Origin: Vespa crabro
Taxonomy: Eukaryota > Arthropoda > Insecta > Hymenoptera > Vespidae
DNA length: 64,000 bases
NCBI RefSeq assembly: GCF_910589235.1
Contig: NC_060967.1
Location: 5,061,938-5,125,937 of the forward strand
Direction of reading: 5' to 3'
Position numbers and translations under genes: made by a program. Within the stretch, counting starts at the first letter, position 1; every line of letters begins with the position of its first letter. Under the pieces are notes generated by a model. That model saw only the letters and a list, made by a program, of their open reading frames with translations, ran no database searches and was not told the origin of the DNA. Below, one piece after another: positions 22,861 to 34,743 of the stretch.

Positions 22861-23363
22861 ATCTGTCCGAAAAACCTCGTGTTATCAACGGCCCTGGCAG
22901 CCCTATGCCACTCCTCCAAGAGGTTTCAGCAAATCTTCTTCAAATCTTCCTGTTGCTTTAGACACAACTCAGGCCAGATCACCTACCTGTGGTGCCCTTC
23001 CTGATTCATTATCCAGAACTGGATCCATGTTACCTACCCCAAGCTCCTGGCAGTTGTTGGATAACGACTACGGGTGTCCTGGCCTATCACCACCTGACAA
23101 AGCCGAGGCGTGGATGTCCCTCCTACGCCCGCTTTTACCTTTTTCTGTACTACCCATCATAAGAAATATATTATGGGAGGCAAGCTCCGCAAATGATAGG
23201 AGAGGAACGGTAGGAAGCTTGAGAGTGAGAGACAGATTAGAAAAAGATAAAAAAGAAGAACAAAGGAAGGAATAGCCGTACAAGAACATTCACAAGTCAT
23301 TCACACTGTCCCTATTAGACGCCTCATACGACAAGCAGGCAGTGGAGTGGGAGAATCCTACAT
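22861..23363 (-). other. 5' UTR of R1-D
   Basis: About 500 bp between the gag region and the structured terminus. It shares blocks with the 5' region of A' (for example GGCAAGC, then AGGAAGCTTGAGAG on the + strand near 23,180-23,230 and 55,610-55,660) and contains a purine-rich stretch on +. I see no ORF of its own. Confidence 0.6.
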
Positions 23364-23414
23364 CCACCTACCCCCGGGGGGGATTTACCCACATGGGGCC
23401 TTCCTACTAGGTGG
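23364..23414 (-). other. Structured 5' terminus of R1-D
   Basis: The first about 51 nt of copy D on the minus strand are bounded by a perfect 7-bp inverted repeat, CCACCTA (23,414-23,408) and TAGGTGG (23,370-23,364). It encloses two smaller dyads, CCCCATGTGGG and a C-run/G-run palindrome. Such 5'-terminal folding resembles the layout of LINE 5' ends processed by HDV-like ribozymes, as known for R2, but I could not fit the full double-pseudoknot. The call is structural only. Confidence 0.5.
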
Positions 23415-24550
23415 ATTATAACGATAATGACGATAACGACGATAATAACGTTAATAAAAATGATAACAATAAAAACGGTAATATCAATAATAAAGACAAT
23501 TGCGATAATAATGATAATATTAATAACAATAATAATTATTATATTAAAAATTACGATAAAATCGAAAATAAAGATAATAAAGGTAATAATAATAATAATA
23601 ATAACTATTATAAAGAGAATGACGATAATAACGAAAATAACGATAATAAGGGATATAAAGTCAATTACGATAATAACAATAATAACGATAATAAAGATTA
23701 TACTAATGACAATAATAATAATAATTAAGATAATAATGTTAATGACGATAATAACAGCAACAACGGTAAATTCTAATATTATAATAATATAATTAATACC
23801 AATAAATATAAAAGTAGCGATTTTAACGATAATATGGACAGTAACGATAATAACTATAATTATATTAAAAATAATAATAACATCGTATATGACGATAATA
23901 ATAATAATAACAATAATAATGGAAAAAGCGATAATAACGATAATAATAACAGTAATCTTAATTGTAGCGATTAGAATGGTAATAACGATAATAATGTTAA
24001 TAACTATAATGATAATGATAATAATAAGTATAACGATAATAACGTTAATAACTATAATATTAATGACAATAATAATACTAATAATAATATGAATAATATG
24101 GATAATAACGATCATATCAATAATAATAATAATAATAATAATAACGAAAATGACAATAATAACTTTAATAACGTCAATAACGATAATAACGATAATAACG
24201 ATTATAATGATAATAATAACGATAATAATAATAATAATAATAATAACGATAATAACGTTAATAGTAATAATAACGATAATAACGATAATGACAATTATAA
24301 GGTTAATAACGATAATAACTACAATACAATAATGACGTTTATATCGAGAATAATAATAATATTATTAATAACGATAATAATAAATATGATTATTTCGATA
24401 ATAACGACAATAACGGAAAAAATAATAATAATAATAATAATAACGGTAGCATTAAAAATACTGATAATAACGATAATTAGGATAATAAGGATAATAAAGG
24501 TAATAACTGTAATAACGATAATAACAATAATAACGATAATAACTTTTATG
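23415..24550 (-). repeat. ATN array in the central spacer, A-rich on +
   Basis: About 1.14 kb of AATAATAACGATAAT-type repeat, the complement of the CGTTATTAT type. It lies between the 5' end of R1-D and the 3' end of the RTE-like element E. It has no mirror in the left arm because it is inside the single-copy spacer. Confidence 0.95.
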
Positions 24551-24708
24551 CCGATAATTCTTGCCTCTTCTTCTTTCGATAAGGCCTGCAAGGGATCACG
24601 TGCCAATATTAATTCTGCACTTAGCTATTTTACTTTCAGTTCCATCCATTATTCCTTCATATTATCACTATGGTGATACTTTCTGTCCTTAGATAACTTC
24701 GCAACGGG

Positions 24709-25241
24709 TTACTTCTTCAATCTTGCTTGGAATATTTCCATTTTTAAAAACTTCTTTCTAGAAATCTCTCTGACTATAACTTCTTCTTCACTTAAATTAT
24801 TTCTTTCTAGATCTTTCTTTACCTCTTGAATCCAGCTGGTAGTTGCCTTTTCCTCCCAAAGGTACATGAGTATCCTTTTTGATAATCTGGACTCATCCAC
24901 TCCGTAAATATGGCCAAAAAATTGAAGTCTTCCATTCTTTATCGTTACTGTCATATCTTCCTTGTTCCTGTATATGTCGTCATTAGATATTCATTTCCAT
25001 ACTTTTGTTGTTTTCACTGGACCTAATATTTTCCTCATGATTCTCCTTTCTAGTAATTCTAGTTTATCTAATCTATAATTTAGTAACAAGCATTCTCTCG
25101 CTTATATGCATTCCGGATTCACTACTGTAGCGTAATGTCTTATTTTAAGATTTTTAGATAAATACTTTTTGTTGTAAAAATACTTTGTGATACCATACGC
25201 TATTTCCATCTTTCGTAACCTATCTTCTACTGCAGATTTTT
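24709..25241 (-). pseudogene. C-terminal region of the RTE-like ORF (copy E)
   Basis: After a stop-rich stretch, the frame at 24,954-24,709 reads NGRLQFFGHIYGVDESRLSK, the typical (L)xFxGHIxRMxxxRLxK motif after the RT in RTE-type LINEs. It continues through a Trp- and Lys-rich tail (SWIQEVKKDLERNN). The remaining about 150 bp to 24,551 is the 3' UTR, with no obvious tail repeat. Confidence 0.75.
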
Positions 25242-26405
25242 CTAAACCATTTCTTGAATTATTTCTGCTAGGTATTTGAATTTCTTTATTTTTTCCATTG
25301 CACCAATATCTCTAGATAAAAATTTTGGAGCGTTCTTGATGTTTTTCATAAATTTAGTTTTTTCTACGAATATTTTCATACCTACTTTGTTAGCTATTTC
25401 TTCCAAAAGATTGATTTGTGTAGTTGCACCTTTTAGGTAGTCTGACACTTTGGCAAAACCGTCTGCAAATGCTAGGCAACATAATTCAATGCCTTTGCTT
25501 CTTCCCCCCAAAGTTACTAGCGAAATGTTTTGTTCTTTAAACTTTATCTTCGTAATTCTTCCAACTATTTTTAGAACACAGTTGAACAGAGGAGGAGATA
25601 AACCATCACCTTGCCTTACATCTGTATTTATCTCAATAGGATTAGATATCTCACCCATAAATTTTATTTTTGAAATCGTGTCAGTGAGTGTTTCACGTAT
25701 TAAGTTTGCCTATTTATTTTTTACTCCAAATTCACGTATTGCTTTACCTAAGGTTTCTGTATCAACAGAGTCAATTGCCTTTTTAAAATCTATAAATTTT
25801 GCAAATATGTCCTTTGAATTCAGTAACCTATGGCGAATTATGGATTTTAAGTTAAAAATTTGTTCTGTACAAGTTTTATCTTTCCGATATCAAGCTTGAT
25901 ACTCGCCCAGTTGCTTGTCAAGTGTTGTTTCTATTCCATTCAGCAATATATTTCAGATTACCTTATATGCAGTTTGCAGAAGAGAGATGCCTCTATACAT
26001 ACCATCGTTCTGTTTGTCCCCTTTTTTATGTGATGCGTGAATTAGAGCTACTTTCCACTCTTCTGGAAAACTCTCTGTTCTCCAAATATCTTCAAAGATT
26101 AACTTCATCTATTCAATGATTTTTGATTAAGACCATTTCAAAAGATCACATGTTATAGGGTTTTCTCATCTAGCTTTATTACATTTTAGATTTTTAATTG
26201 CTGCCTTAATATCTTCAGCATTATCTTGTATATCTTCTTCCAGATTTTCAGTTGTTTCAGAGAATTCCAATTTATGTTTCGGTTCAGGGAAATTTAAATG
26301 CTGATCGAAAAGTTTCACAAGTATTTCACAGTTTTCTGCATTGCTTAGGCTAAGTTTACCATTTTCATTTTTGAAGCATATGCTAGGCCCTTGATAACTC
26401 CTCAA
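25242..26405 (-). pseudogene. RTE-like reverse transcriptase remnant (copy E)
   Basis: Visible blocks on the minus strand are IKAAIKNLKCNKA (26,180), FPEEWKVALIHASHKKGD (about 26,070), MYRGISLLQTAYKVI (about 26,005), LLNGIETTLDKQLGEYQA, FAKFIDFKKAIDSVD (about 25,800), and TDVRQGDGLSPPLFNCVLK (about 25,620). The catalytic box at 25,458-25,469 reads FADG where FADD or YADD is expected, so the second aspartate is lost. Stops lie near 26,130, 25,965 and 25,890. Confidence 0.85.
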
Positions 26406-26840
26406 TTGACTCTTAAAAGTCTAATAGAAATTTCGTGAAATATTTTGAACAAAGATGTTTTTCATGTCGATAAGTTGTGATTTTTCGAAAGATATTTTAA
26501 CTCCCCTTAATATTCTAGCAATGTCTTTCCTTCGTTTTTTGAATTGGTCATGGTATTCAGTCTTCCCCGAGCATTTCCAATTTTTCCAATGTTTTGTTCT
26601 CTCCTCTATGCATCATCACACATTTGATTTCACCAAGTTTTTTTTTATGCTTGGCTAGTCCAAATGTTTTTTGGGCTGCGTTCGTTATTTCTTTAGATAA
26701 ATCTTGCCACTTCCCATAATGAGTTACTTATATTTCTCTCTGAAATGTTTCCAAAGTTTCTTATGTAATTTGGAGTCTATTTGTATTTTACTTATTTACT
26801 TTTCCCCTCTTCTGTGATTTCTGTTGGGAAAGAATTTGAG

Positions 26841-27620
26841 TTAGATTTTAGAAAAGTAGTGTTCAGAGTCAAATTCTCTGCTGCTTACTGCCATGACATT
26901 CATAATTACCATCACATTGGTTTTGGTTATAGCTAAATGATCTACTTGAAATTCACCTAGCATTGGATTTGGAGAAATCCATGTGTTAGATCTTCTTGGC
27001 AATTTCTTCAAGAAAGTCGACATTACCTTCGGTTGAAAGTTCTTACAAATAATAATCAATCACATTCCATGTCTATTTGTTCTTTATTGTGTAGCATATT
27101 CTCTATTGGTCTACCAAATCTCACTATTGGTCTATTATTTCTCTCTCTTCCTATTTGTGCATTAAAATCTCCAAGTAATATCACTACATTTGATTTTAAA
27201 ATTTTAGACATATCATCGTCCAAAAGGTCCCAGAATTCCTCTACTTTATTTGGGTTCTTCTTGTTGTCTCCATTTATTGGTGCATGACAAATAATGAAAT
27301 TGTATAATTTATTTTTGCATTTCATTTTCAAAAGAGACATCCTTACTTAGCTGAATTAGAATTTGGTTACCCAGTTTAATAATCTTTATGGATATAAAAG
27401 GCTGTTCACAAGATTGATATTACTTTCCTAATTTTAATCGTAGACTTGTCATTAAAGATTCTATAGTCTTTTGTTTCTGTCACATTTTCATCGTAAAGTC
27501 TTGTCTCCTGATCTGATAAAATTTGTATACCTTTTCAATTCAGACGTAGTACTAATTCCTTTTGTTTACCATCCATCGGCAAAGAATTCATATTTAAAGT
27601 GCCCCCAATATACTTCTCTT
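26841..27620 (-). pseudogene. RTE-like endonuclease domain remnant (copy E)
   Basis: The minus strand reads LNMNSLPMDGKQKELVLRLN at about 27,605, a strand matching the conserved GTxNVxSL start of this family, then a SDQETRL block near 27,505 with the catalytic glutamate. A 27,340-27,056 frame has HAPINGDNKKNPNKVEEFWD and the GDFNAQIGRER box. The last frame, 27,059-26,841, has RRSNTWISPNPMLGEFQVDH and ends with SREFDSEHYFSKI, where SEH replaces the usual catalytic SDH. Frame breaks occur near 27,410 and 27,060. It would nick target DNA in an active element. Confidence 0.82.
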
Positions 27621-28125
27621 TAATCTTAATTCTGGAAGGATTGAAATGATGCTCCGAAATATCCGTATTGGAGATGATAGGACTCCCCAAAACCCTAGGT
27701 GCCGATGCATTGCATAAAGCAATGGTGCAATTTCCTTCTGAGCAGCCACCTGGAGTAGTGCCTTCTTTCGGCGACTTTTCCATTTTGCAATTGAAATTGG
27801 GTTACAATGGTTTGAATAAAATTCGAAAATTGTTTGTCTGAAATGATATGATTTCGTGGTTGCCCACACTAAGGACCTCCGCCCACACAATCCTGGGGAA
27901 ATAAGATCTTTGATGATTCCATGGATTATATTAAAATTATTTTACATATTTTTCCGAATTTTAAATGTTTAAATAAATTTTCTATTCTTTAAATAATACT
28001 TTACTCTATTCCACATACAGTAAAGATTGTTTTAATAATTAGATGTTAATCGAAAACATTAATTTATAAGTACATCTGTTCGGAGAGATAGAGTTTCGAT
28101 GTGTTCTCGTCGGATCGTGAAAGCA
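27621..28125 (-). other. 5' region of copy E and AT-rich flank
   Basis: About 500 bp upstream of the endonuclease on the minus strand. A frame at 27,783-27,621 extends the endonuclease ORF N-terminally (TPGGCSEGNCTIAL), and 27,900-28,080 is very AT-rich with no coding signal. The exact 5' end of the element and any target duplication could not be fixed. Confidence 0.5.
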
Positions 28126-28164
28126 GATTATAACGATAATAATAATGATAATAACGATAATAAT

Positions 28165-28195
<31 letters not shown>

Positions 28196-28834
28196 GAAAT
28201 AAAAATGATAGATCCGATAATTATAATAAAAGTCGTAGTAATAATATTATTAATAATTTTAACGATTATAACGATGTTAACGTTAATAACGATAATAATA
28301 ATAATATTATTAATAACGATTATAGCGTTTGTAACGATAGTAACTTCAATAATAGCGATAATAATAATAATAATGATAATAATAACAATAAGAAGTATAA
28401 TAACATTTATAACAATAATGACGATAATAACGATTATAAAGATAATAACTATAATAATAAAAATGACAATAATAACGATAATAACGAAAATAACTTTAGC
28501 AACGATAATAATAATGATAATAATAATAGTAATAAAAATAATAATAACGATAATAAAGTTAATAATAATACTTATAATAATAACGATTATAACGATAATA
28601 TCGTTATAACGATAATAATGACAATAAAAATATTGATAACGATAATAACAATAATTATATTAAATATAATAATTATATTAATAATAATTATAATAATAAT
28701 AATAATTATAATAGAAACTACGATAATAAATATAAAAATAATTTTAACGATAATAACGGTAATAACCTGTATAACTGTAATGACGATTAAAACGGTAATA
28801 ATAATCAAAATTATAATAATAATAATAGCAGTAT
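28126..28834 (-). repeat. ATN array between copies E and F
   Basis: A roughly 0.7-kb AATAATAACGAT-type repeat on +, running directly into the T-run that marks the 3' terminus of R1-F (28,835-28,844). Together with 23,415-24,550 it may be one array split by insertion of E. Confidence 0.94.
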
Positions 28835-29126
28835 AATTTTTTTTGATGGTCAGAGTACTTCAATCTTTACGCACTAATCCTGGGATCCCGCCGCCTGAGG
28901 AACACTCCACCATTTTTACTCCCCATAAGTCCCTTGAATTTCGAGCTCCCCGTTGAAATTGGCACAATCGACAAAACTTATATCCATCCCAGTGGCATAG
29001 TGAAACCATCCCCGCACCGCCATAGGGCGTTACTTCATGGTGGTGTCACTGCATCAGGTCCCTTTACGGGACACTCCTTTCGACTCTATATGGCAGGAGC
29101 CAGAAGCAACGTTATGGACGCGTCTA

Positions 29127-30863
29127 TTAGCCGCTCATCTCCTTTTTCTTTCTACGCAAGATAGCCCTGAGGTACCAGGTCAACTTGCTCCACTCCAGCT
29201 GACCTCGGAGCATTATCTCGACAACGTTGTATGGCAAGATATCGCCGAGGTCTAGCTCCAAGGCAAGTCATTCGATGGTCCACCGGATACATCTGAAGAA
29301 CGCATGGTGAGCATCGTCGTTAGTCTAGACCACATAAGGGAAGTTACCGCCTGCAACATTCCTCATTTATGCGAGATAAGAGCAGAACATGCCCTGTCAA
29401 GAAATGGGTGAGGTAGAGGTCGACCTCTCCCGCCTCCCGGTTGTCTAGTCGAATGATGAGTCGGGCAGCCCAACTGGCCTTATGTTTCTGTTCCTATTTG
29501 CTTTGGCAGGTCTCGATGCTGCTAGATCAGGTGATCCTTGATGGCTCTTCCATTCTCAGGACGGACTTCTGCTGGTGGATAGATTGTCTCTCCTTGGATA
29601 GTAGATCGATCGGGATGACCCCCGCCAACACTAGCATCGCGGGCTCCGAGACCTTGCGGTAAGAGCACGCAAATAGGAAGAGTGCACCTCGTGTGTACCT
29701 CGGCTATGCTCTTGCGATATTACTCGTGTCGCAGAGCCTCAGCCCAGAGTTCCGCGCCGTACAGCATCATTGCTTCGGCGGCGCGCATCAGTAGTCTCCT
29801 CGGTCACGGTCGGGGACCGTTGATGTTTGCTATGAGTGTGCCATGCGAGGTTACTACATCTGCAGCCTTCTCGGCTGCCCTAGTAATATGCTTTCCAAAA
29901 TTGAGCTTGCTGTTGAGCATTACTCTTAAGTACTTGACACCCGACTTAGTCTTAACCGTCGCTTCTCTTACATTGAAGCTCCGCAAAGTGTTGATGCGCT
30001 TCTTTGTAAGTAGCACGATGTCAGTCTTCTGAGCTGCTAGGGATAGCCCGTTGTCTTTCATCTAAAATATGACTCTGCGCATGAACTGATTGAGTGAAAG
30101 CTGTACTTCCTCCGTATATCTAGCAGTTATTATTGCTTCAAAGTTCTCTGCATACTCTAACATGAAAGTGCCCTCAGGGCCTGCCATACATATGATACCG
30201 TCGTTGATGATATTCCAGATATCCGGTATCAGCATGGAGCCCAGGCTACCCCCGATGACAATTCCAAACTTCTCGGAACATCGCCGGTATTGCAATAGAG
30301 GTAGTGCTCGACCGAGTAGTTCCTGAGAATTCGGAAAAGGTACTCAGGGACATTGAAGTTACATTCGAGTGCTTCCATTGCCAAGTCCCACCTGACGGAG
30401 ATGAAGGCATTTCTCACGTTTATGGTGGCCAACAGACACAAAGGTCGGGATAGGTGATTCCCGCGCTCCGTCGTTTTAGAGGCCGTGTCAACCTCCCGGA
30501 CTGCATGGATGGTGGATAGGCTGGATCGAAATCCATACTGACGGGCAGCACGGTCGTAAGCAACCGTGGCCTAAGCAGCTGCTCCAGGAGATTGCCAGAC
30601 CTATCCAGCATACAAATATGCCTTTATGGCGAAGCAGCATCAGCTGGACCCATGCCATTGCTTATGAGAAAAAGTCTCGCTTTTTTCCACGCGGCGTGGA
30701 GGATGACCTCCCTGCTGCTCATGTTATACATATTTAGCAAGGGCTCAGGGTGACTCTACACGACGGCTTTCACAACTCCCGCTAGAAGGCCGTCTTGTCC
30801 TGTAGCACTCATGTACCTCATGGAAGATGCGGCCGTGAGCAGCTCCCCGTCCTTAAACTGTGA
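29127..30863 (-). pseudogene. Reverse transcriptase and C-terminal remnant (copy F)
   Basis: Minus-strand blocks are MLDRSGNLLEQLLRPRLL (30,611), NAFISVRWDLAMEALECNF (about 30,400), EYLFRILRNY, and SLGSMLIPDIWNIINDGI (about 30,240). The catalytic box at 30,143-30,154 reads YAEN in place of YADD. Then come KTDIVLLTKKRINTLRSFNV (about 30,030) and KYLRVMLNSKLNFGKHITRA. The ORF2 tail near 29,220 reads EIMLRGQLEWSKLTWYLRA and ends at a stop at 29,127-29,129. Frameshifts lie near 30,530 and 30,290. The C-terminal cysteine cluster region (about 29,400-29,260) is poorly preserved. Confidence 0.86.
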
Positions 30864-32030
30864 CTTATCGGTGTGCCAGGCTCAGCCGAGCCAATTTCTC
30901 CCTCCGGTATTGAGGGGAATAGTGTATGTACGATGTTTTCCAGGCTCATCGCATCTTGACGGATTACTTGAGTTTATGTCCCCATCTTACGAGTAACGAT
31001 CTGGTACCCTAATCCCCACGGATGCTGTTCGATATCTAGGCTCAGCTTATTCCAGTACGGTATTTGGCTGGCCTTGTTGATCACCATCAATGATTTTTTG
31101 TCCGTTTGATACGCTGTGGCCAAGAGGGCAGCGTCGAGATCGCGTATCTACGTTCGTTGTGTTTATCGGCAATGCTGTAATCACGTCTTACGAAGATCTG
31201 CGAGTTCATACTTCCAACAGAATGCTTGACGCCTCTGAAGTTTCGTGCTCATTTTGGCATCTTTATCGTGCAAGCCTTTTGAATGAGCTGCATAGTTGTT
31301 GCGGTCTTCATCCTGGCTTGTGCAGTTGGCGATAGCCCAGTGAGTGCAATTTGATGGGATCTTCAACCTTCATCTTTGGCTGAGGACTGCCTGTCTCGAT
31401 TCATTCTTGCTATGTTCAACCTGAGGGTTCCGCTGCGATTGTCACCGTTAGCCTCCTATCGTGTACGTTGAATAGGACGTACTGGAGGATGCTCAAGGAG
31501 TACTCTTCGATCGTCCGGGGTCGTCTCTGTGTAGTCTGGCCTTCAGAATGTAGACGTCGAGCCTGCGTTGAGCATTGCTAACTCCAGTCTCGACACCACT
31601 TTCATGATTCGTCTTCCTCTGGAGTCCAGCCTAGCCTCTCTTCATTCGCGAGCTTTGGCGTAGAGGTCTCCAGCCACAATGAGTTTCCCTTGCCATTCCC
31701 TAAATGCGTCTTCAAGATCGTTTAGTTTTGTCTGCAAGTTGTCTATCCGGTCGTTCGGTATGAGATACACGCTGCCATTAGTCAACAAGTTATGTCTCAA
31801 CTAAACGCAACCGCGTCCGGATCCTTGATACGACACTTGTATCTGTCGGGGATCTGGGATCCAGATGGCCACTGTGCCCAATTTATCGGTGTACCATCCT
31901 GCTCCTGCCCAGTCCTGGTACTGTTTGCTGATAAGAAAAATATCAGCTTTGATCTCAGATCAGAGCTGGGTGAGGAGGTGGTGAGCCTTCCTGCTCCTAT
32001 TGAGGTTGCAGTACTCTCATCTTTTTTGAT
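30864..32030 (-). pseudogene. Endonuclease and linker remnant (copy F)
   Basis: This is the mirror of copy C 17,985-19,150, with the same endonuclease blocks, the same altered GDHYAKA box (about 31,670), and the linker with LENIVHTLFPS near 30,930. Most stops are shared with copy C. Confidence 0.85.
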
Positions 32031-32109
32031 GGCTGATGCAAGGGCCTCCTGGAAGGCTGTGCACACCCTTGATCCGTTCAAATGCATCTTGGGTTCAGCA
32101 TCTCCTTCG

Positions 32110-33353
32110 GAGCACAAGAGGCTAGTGACCTCGCTGACCTTTCATTCTCTGAGCTTGTGCTCCGTGCCGCCGCAGAAACAGCAGAGTTTATTGTGGTTAG
32201 GACCCTTGCACGATACACTATATTGGCCGCAGTCGAGGCAGCGGTAGTATCGCCTTACTACTGCACTTAGCCTGACTTTTCAGCTGGCGAAGCAGACTAG
32301 CACTCGGCTTGCCTTCAGAAGTTACGCAACTCCTCTTCTAATTTGACAAAGGCCTGGCATAGCTGCATCGCGTTGGGGTTCGTCAATCTGTCTTCAAGTT
32401 TCCCCGAGTAGTCTGGCATGGTCCTCTTTAGGCCCTTCTCGATTTCTGCTACCGATGTGCAGCAATCGCTATCCCGTAACTCCAACGTAGCTCTGGGGAT
32501 GAGTACCGGGATGCTTCTCATGTCTCCTACTTCTTTCCTCAAGGTTCCTGCGAATGAGGCCCTGATCTCCGGAGTAGTGATCTTGAGCTCGAGGAGAATT
32601 CCTCGCGTTCTGGTATGCCGGAACGATCTAATGTCTACCCATGCAGCGCATGTCTTGTTGCGTTGGTGGATAGCTGCGACTACGTCTGGGTATGTTTTAC
32701 CTTACGCAAGATTCTGGATGATCGCGTCGGGCTTCCGTCGTTTCCTCGGACTGTCCTCCGAATTGCTTGGCTTCATTTTCTCCTGTGGTGGCTGTTTTGT
32801 AGCCTTCTTCACAAGTTTTTCCTTTACTCTCTTTTTCTCGACGACCTCCTTCCACCTAATGGCTTCGGTCGTCGTCTCCTCTTGCCTCGGTCTTTTGAGG
32901 CTTTCTTCAGGGAACTGCTGAGGGCTTGTGGCTACTCTTTCTACTGTGACAACATTTGGTATGCCGTTAGCCCGTGGGAGCTGAGAGACTCGGGCGCGGA
33001 TCCTCGCTCCTTCATTGACCTTTGCTCGAAATTTATACTTAAACTTGAGGCTGTCAATGCTATCCTCCAGTTCTGGGTGAACTTTCTAGATCGCATTATT
33101 TACATCGACTGTCTAGTCACAGCCGCCCTCATAATGGCAAGGAGGACTCTTGTTTGCGGACGTTTCTCGCTATCTCGATCTTGGGATGTTTCTTTCGCAG
33201 GCTGAGAACCTCCAATATTGTCTCCGAACGCAGTGCATCAAGAAGTGTGGGGTTGATCACCCTCGCAACTACCCCCATTGTTGCGAGAGCATTTGGATAT
33301 AAGGACTGGAATGAAGCATCCGCCCTTGCAGTTCACCTACTTCCTTCATCGAC
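32110..33353 (-). pseudogene. gag-like ORF1 remnant (copy F)
   Basis: Mirror of the copy C gag. A minus-strand frame at 32,542-32,315 reads GDMRSIPVLIPRATLELRDS, then CCTSVAEIEKGLKRTMPDYS and KLEDRLTNPNAMQL. The knuckle region at about 32,237-32,142 ends in the same TGA that replaces the last cysteine in copy C. The N-terminal basic region continues to about 33,200. The start is not determined. Confidence 0.83.
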
Positions 33354-33637
33354 ATCCTGACCCTCCAGTGGGTGCGTTGGGTTGACGGTGGGAGATTCTA
33401 AGAGATTATCTGCGCTTTACATACCATCCAGCACTTCCCTTTGAGACAGCGTCAACATACCCGCTAGTAACCTTGGCCCTACCGTAACCGGCCCTAACGT
33501 AAATGGCTTCGGTCCCTTACAGGGTACTGACATCAGGGCCAGATAAGTCCTCGTTTTTTAGGGTGGTTGTCCTCTGCCTAGCCCGGTCACGACGGCGCTA
33601 CTCGTCGAAAGGAATGGAATGCTCCATTTCTCCCATA

Positions 33638-33713
33638 GAGGACTAATCCATCCCTTGTGGATCAATCCATCGCTAGGGTATCAATCGTCCCATTAGGGAC
33701 CAAACCTTCCCTT
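33638..33713 (-). repeat. 19-bp tandem repeats at the 5' end of R1-F
   Basis: Mirror of 16,302-16,377: four 19-bp units with short GGGA/TCC dyads at the extreme 5' end of the element. A few substitutions distinguish the arms; for example GATACCCAAGG on the left corresponds to GATACCCTAGC here. They are kept in both arms, so they predate the duplication. Confidence 0.78.
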
Positions 33714-33718
33714 GGGGA

Positions 33719-34370
33719 AATAACGTTAATTATAATAATGATACTAACGAGAATAACAATATTAATACAGATAATGATAATAATAAAAATAATAATAATA
33801 ACGACAATAACGATGATAACGTTAATAACTATAATAATATTATCGATAATAACGAAAATACAGATAATAACGATATTAACGATAATACAGTTAATTACAA
33901 TATTAATAATAATATTAAAAAGTACGATAAAAACAATAATAACGATTATAACGATAATTATAATAATAATAAAAACAATAATAATAACAATAATAATAAA
34001 AATAGAAATAATAATAATAGTGATGATGATGATACTAATAATAGAAATAAAAATAACGATACTAACGATAAAGATAATAATAAAAATAATAAAGATAATA
34101 ACGATATTAACGATTGAAATGCTAATGACGACAATAACGATAGTAACGGTAATAATGATATTAATAAAAATAACCGTATTAACTATAATAACGATAATTA
34201 AGGTAATAACGATAATAATAAAAATAACGTTAGTAATTATAATAATATCGATAGTAACAATTAATAATGATAATAACGTTATTAATAACAATAATAGCGA
34301 TAATAACTTTAATAAATATAATAACAATAATAATTATAATAACGATAAGAACGATGATAACGATAATTTT
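33719..34370 (-). repeat. ATN array between R1-F and R1-B'
   Basis: Mirror of 15,651-16,296; AATAACGATAAT type on +, about 0.65 kb, with nearly the same length as its partner. Confidence 0.94.
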
Positions 34371-34743
34371 TTTTGAAGGTCAGAGAATGCCAATCTTTTT
34401 GCACTAACCCAGGGACACCGTCCGCCAGAGGAACCCTTCGCCATATTGTTCTCCCATTAAAGTCCCAGGAGTGTCGGGCTTACCGTTGGACTAGGCACTA
34501 CCTTCTAAACTCATATCCATCTTAGTGGCATAGTGAAGCAATCCCGGCACCGCCATGTGGCATTACTTCGGAATGACCCACTTCATCAGGTCCATTAACG
34601 GGACTCTCGCTTCTGCTCTACGTGGCAGGAACCTGGAGCAACGTTGTTGGCGCGTCTCCGCCCATCTCCTTTTTATTGCGAATGACTGCCCTGACGTACT
34701 TGGCCACCGTGTCCACTCCTTCTGACCTCGGAGCATTTTCTCG
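34371..34743 (-). mobile_element. R1-clade LINE copy B', 5'-truncated
   Basis: Mirror of copy B, with the conserved 3' terminus at 34,371 and the truncated 5' junction at about 34,743 in CGATAACAGTC. It is flanked by ATN on both sides. The translated remnant differs from B at one visible residue (GTSGQ against STSGQ). Confidence 0.85.

Larger units (their letters stand above)
19151..23414 (-). mobile_element. R1-clade LINE copy D, 3'-truncated at the inversion junction
   Basis: On the minus strand, reading down from 23,414, lie the 5' UTR, gag (to about 21,780), endonuclease (to about 20,990), linker, and reverse transcriptase to 19,151. The last part of ORF2 and the 3' UTR, present in A' and F, are missing because the inversion junction cuts the copy. 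It faces copy C head-on. Its 5' end abuts the ATN array at 23,415. It belongs to a 5' UTR type closer to A' than to C/F. Copy D lies in the single-copy spacer between the arms. Confidence 0.87.
24551..28125 (-). mobile_element. RTE-like non-LTR retrotransposon (copy E), decayed
   Basis: A 3.6-kb AT-rich block of different base composition from the R1 copies. On the minus strand it has, in order, an AP-type endonuclease (27,620-26,841), an RT (26,405-25,242) and a short C-terminal region (to 24,709). The endonuclease resembles the family annotated as craniofacial development protein 2-like in many genomes, which derives from RTE/BovB-type LINEs. The clade call is from motif style and is moderate. 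Both ends lie in ATN array. Element E is in the single-copy spacer. Confidence 0.8.
28835..33718 (-). mobile_element. R1-clade LINE copy F, full length (4.88 kb), decayed
   Basis: Read on the minus strand, this has a 5' end at about 33,718 next to ATN, 19-bp 5' repeats, gag, endonuclease, RT, C-terminal region, 3' UTR and an A-run terminus at 28,844-28,835 next to ATN. The length fits R1-clade elements of about 5 kb. The inner boundary of the right arm (30,864) falls inside it, so its 5' 2.85 kb is duplicated as copy C while its RT part is unique to this side. It is inactive through many stops and a YAEN catalytic box. Confidence 0.9.

Noticed and set aside
32615..33205. Cysteine-rich plus-strand ORFs opposite R1-F gag (and their mirror at 16,810-17,399)
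   Set aside because: They are antisense to the recognisable gag frame. The conserved R1 gag motifs are on the other strand, so these are shadows.
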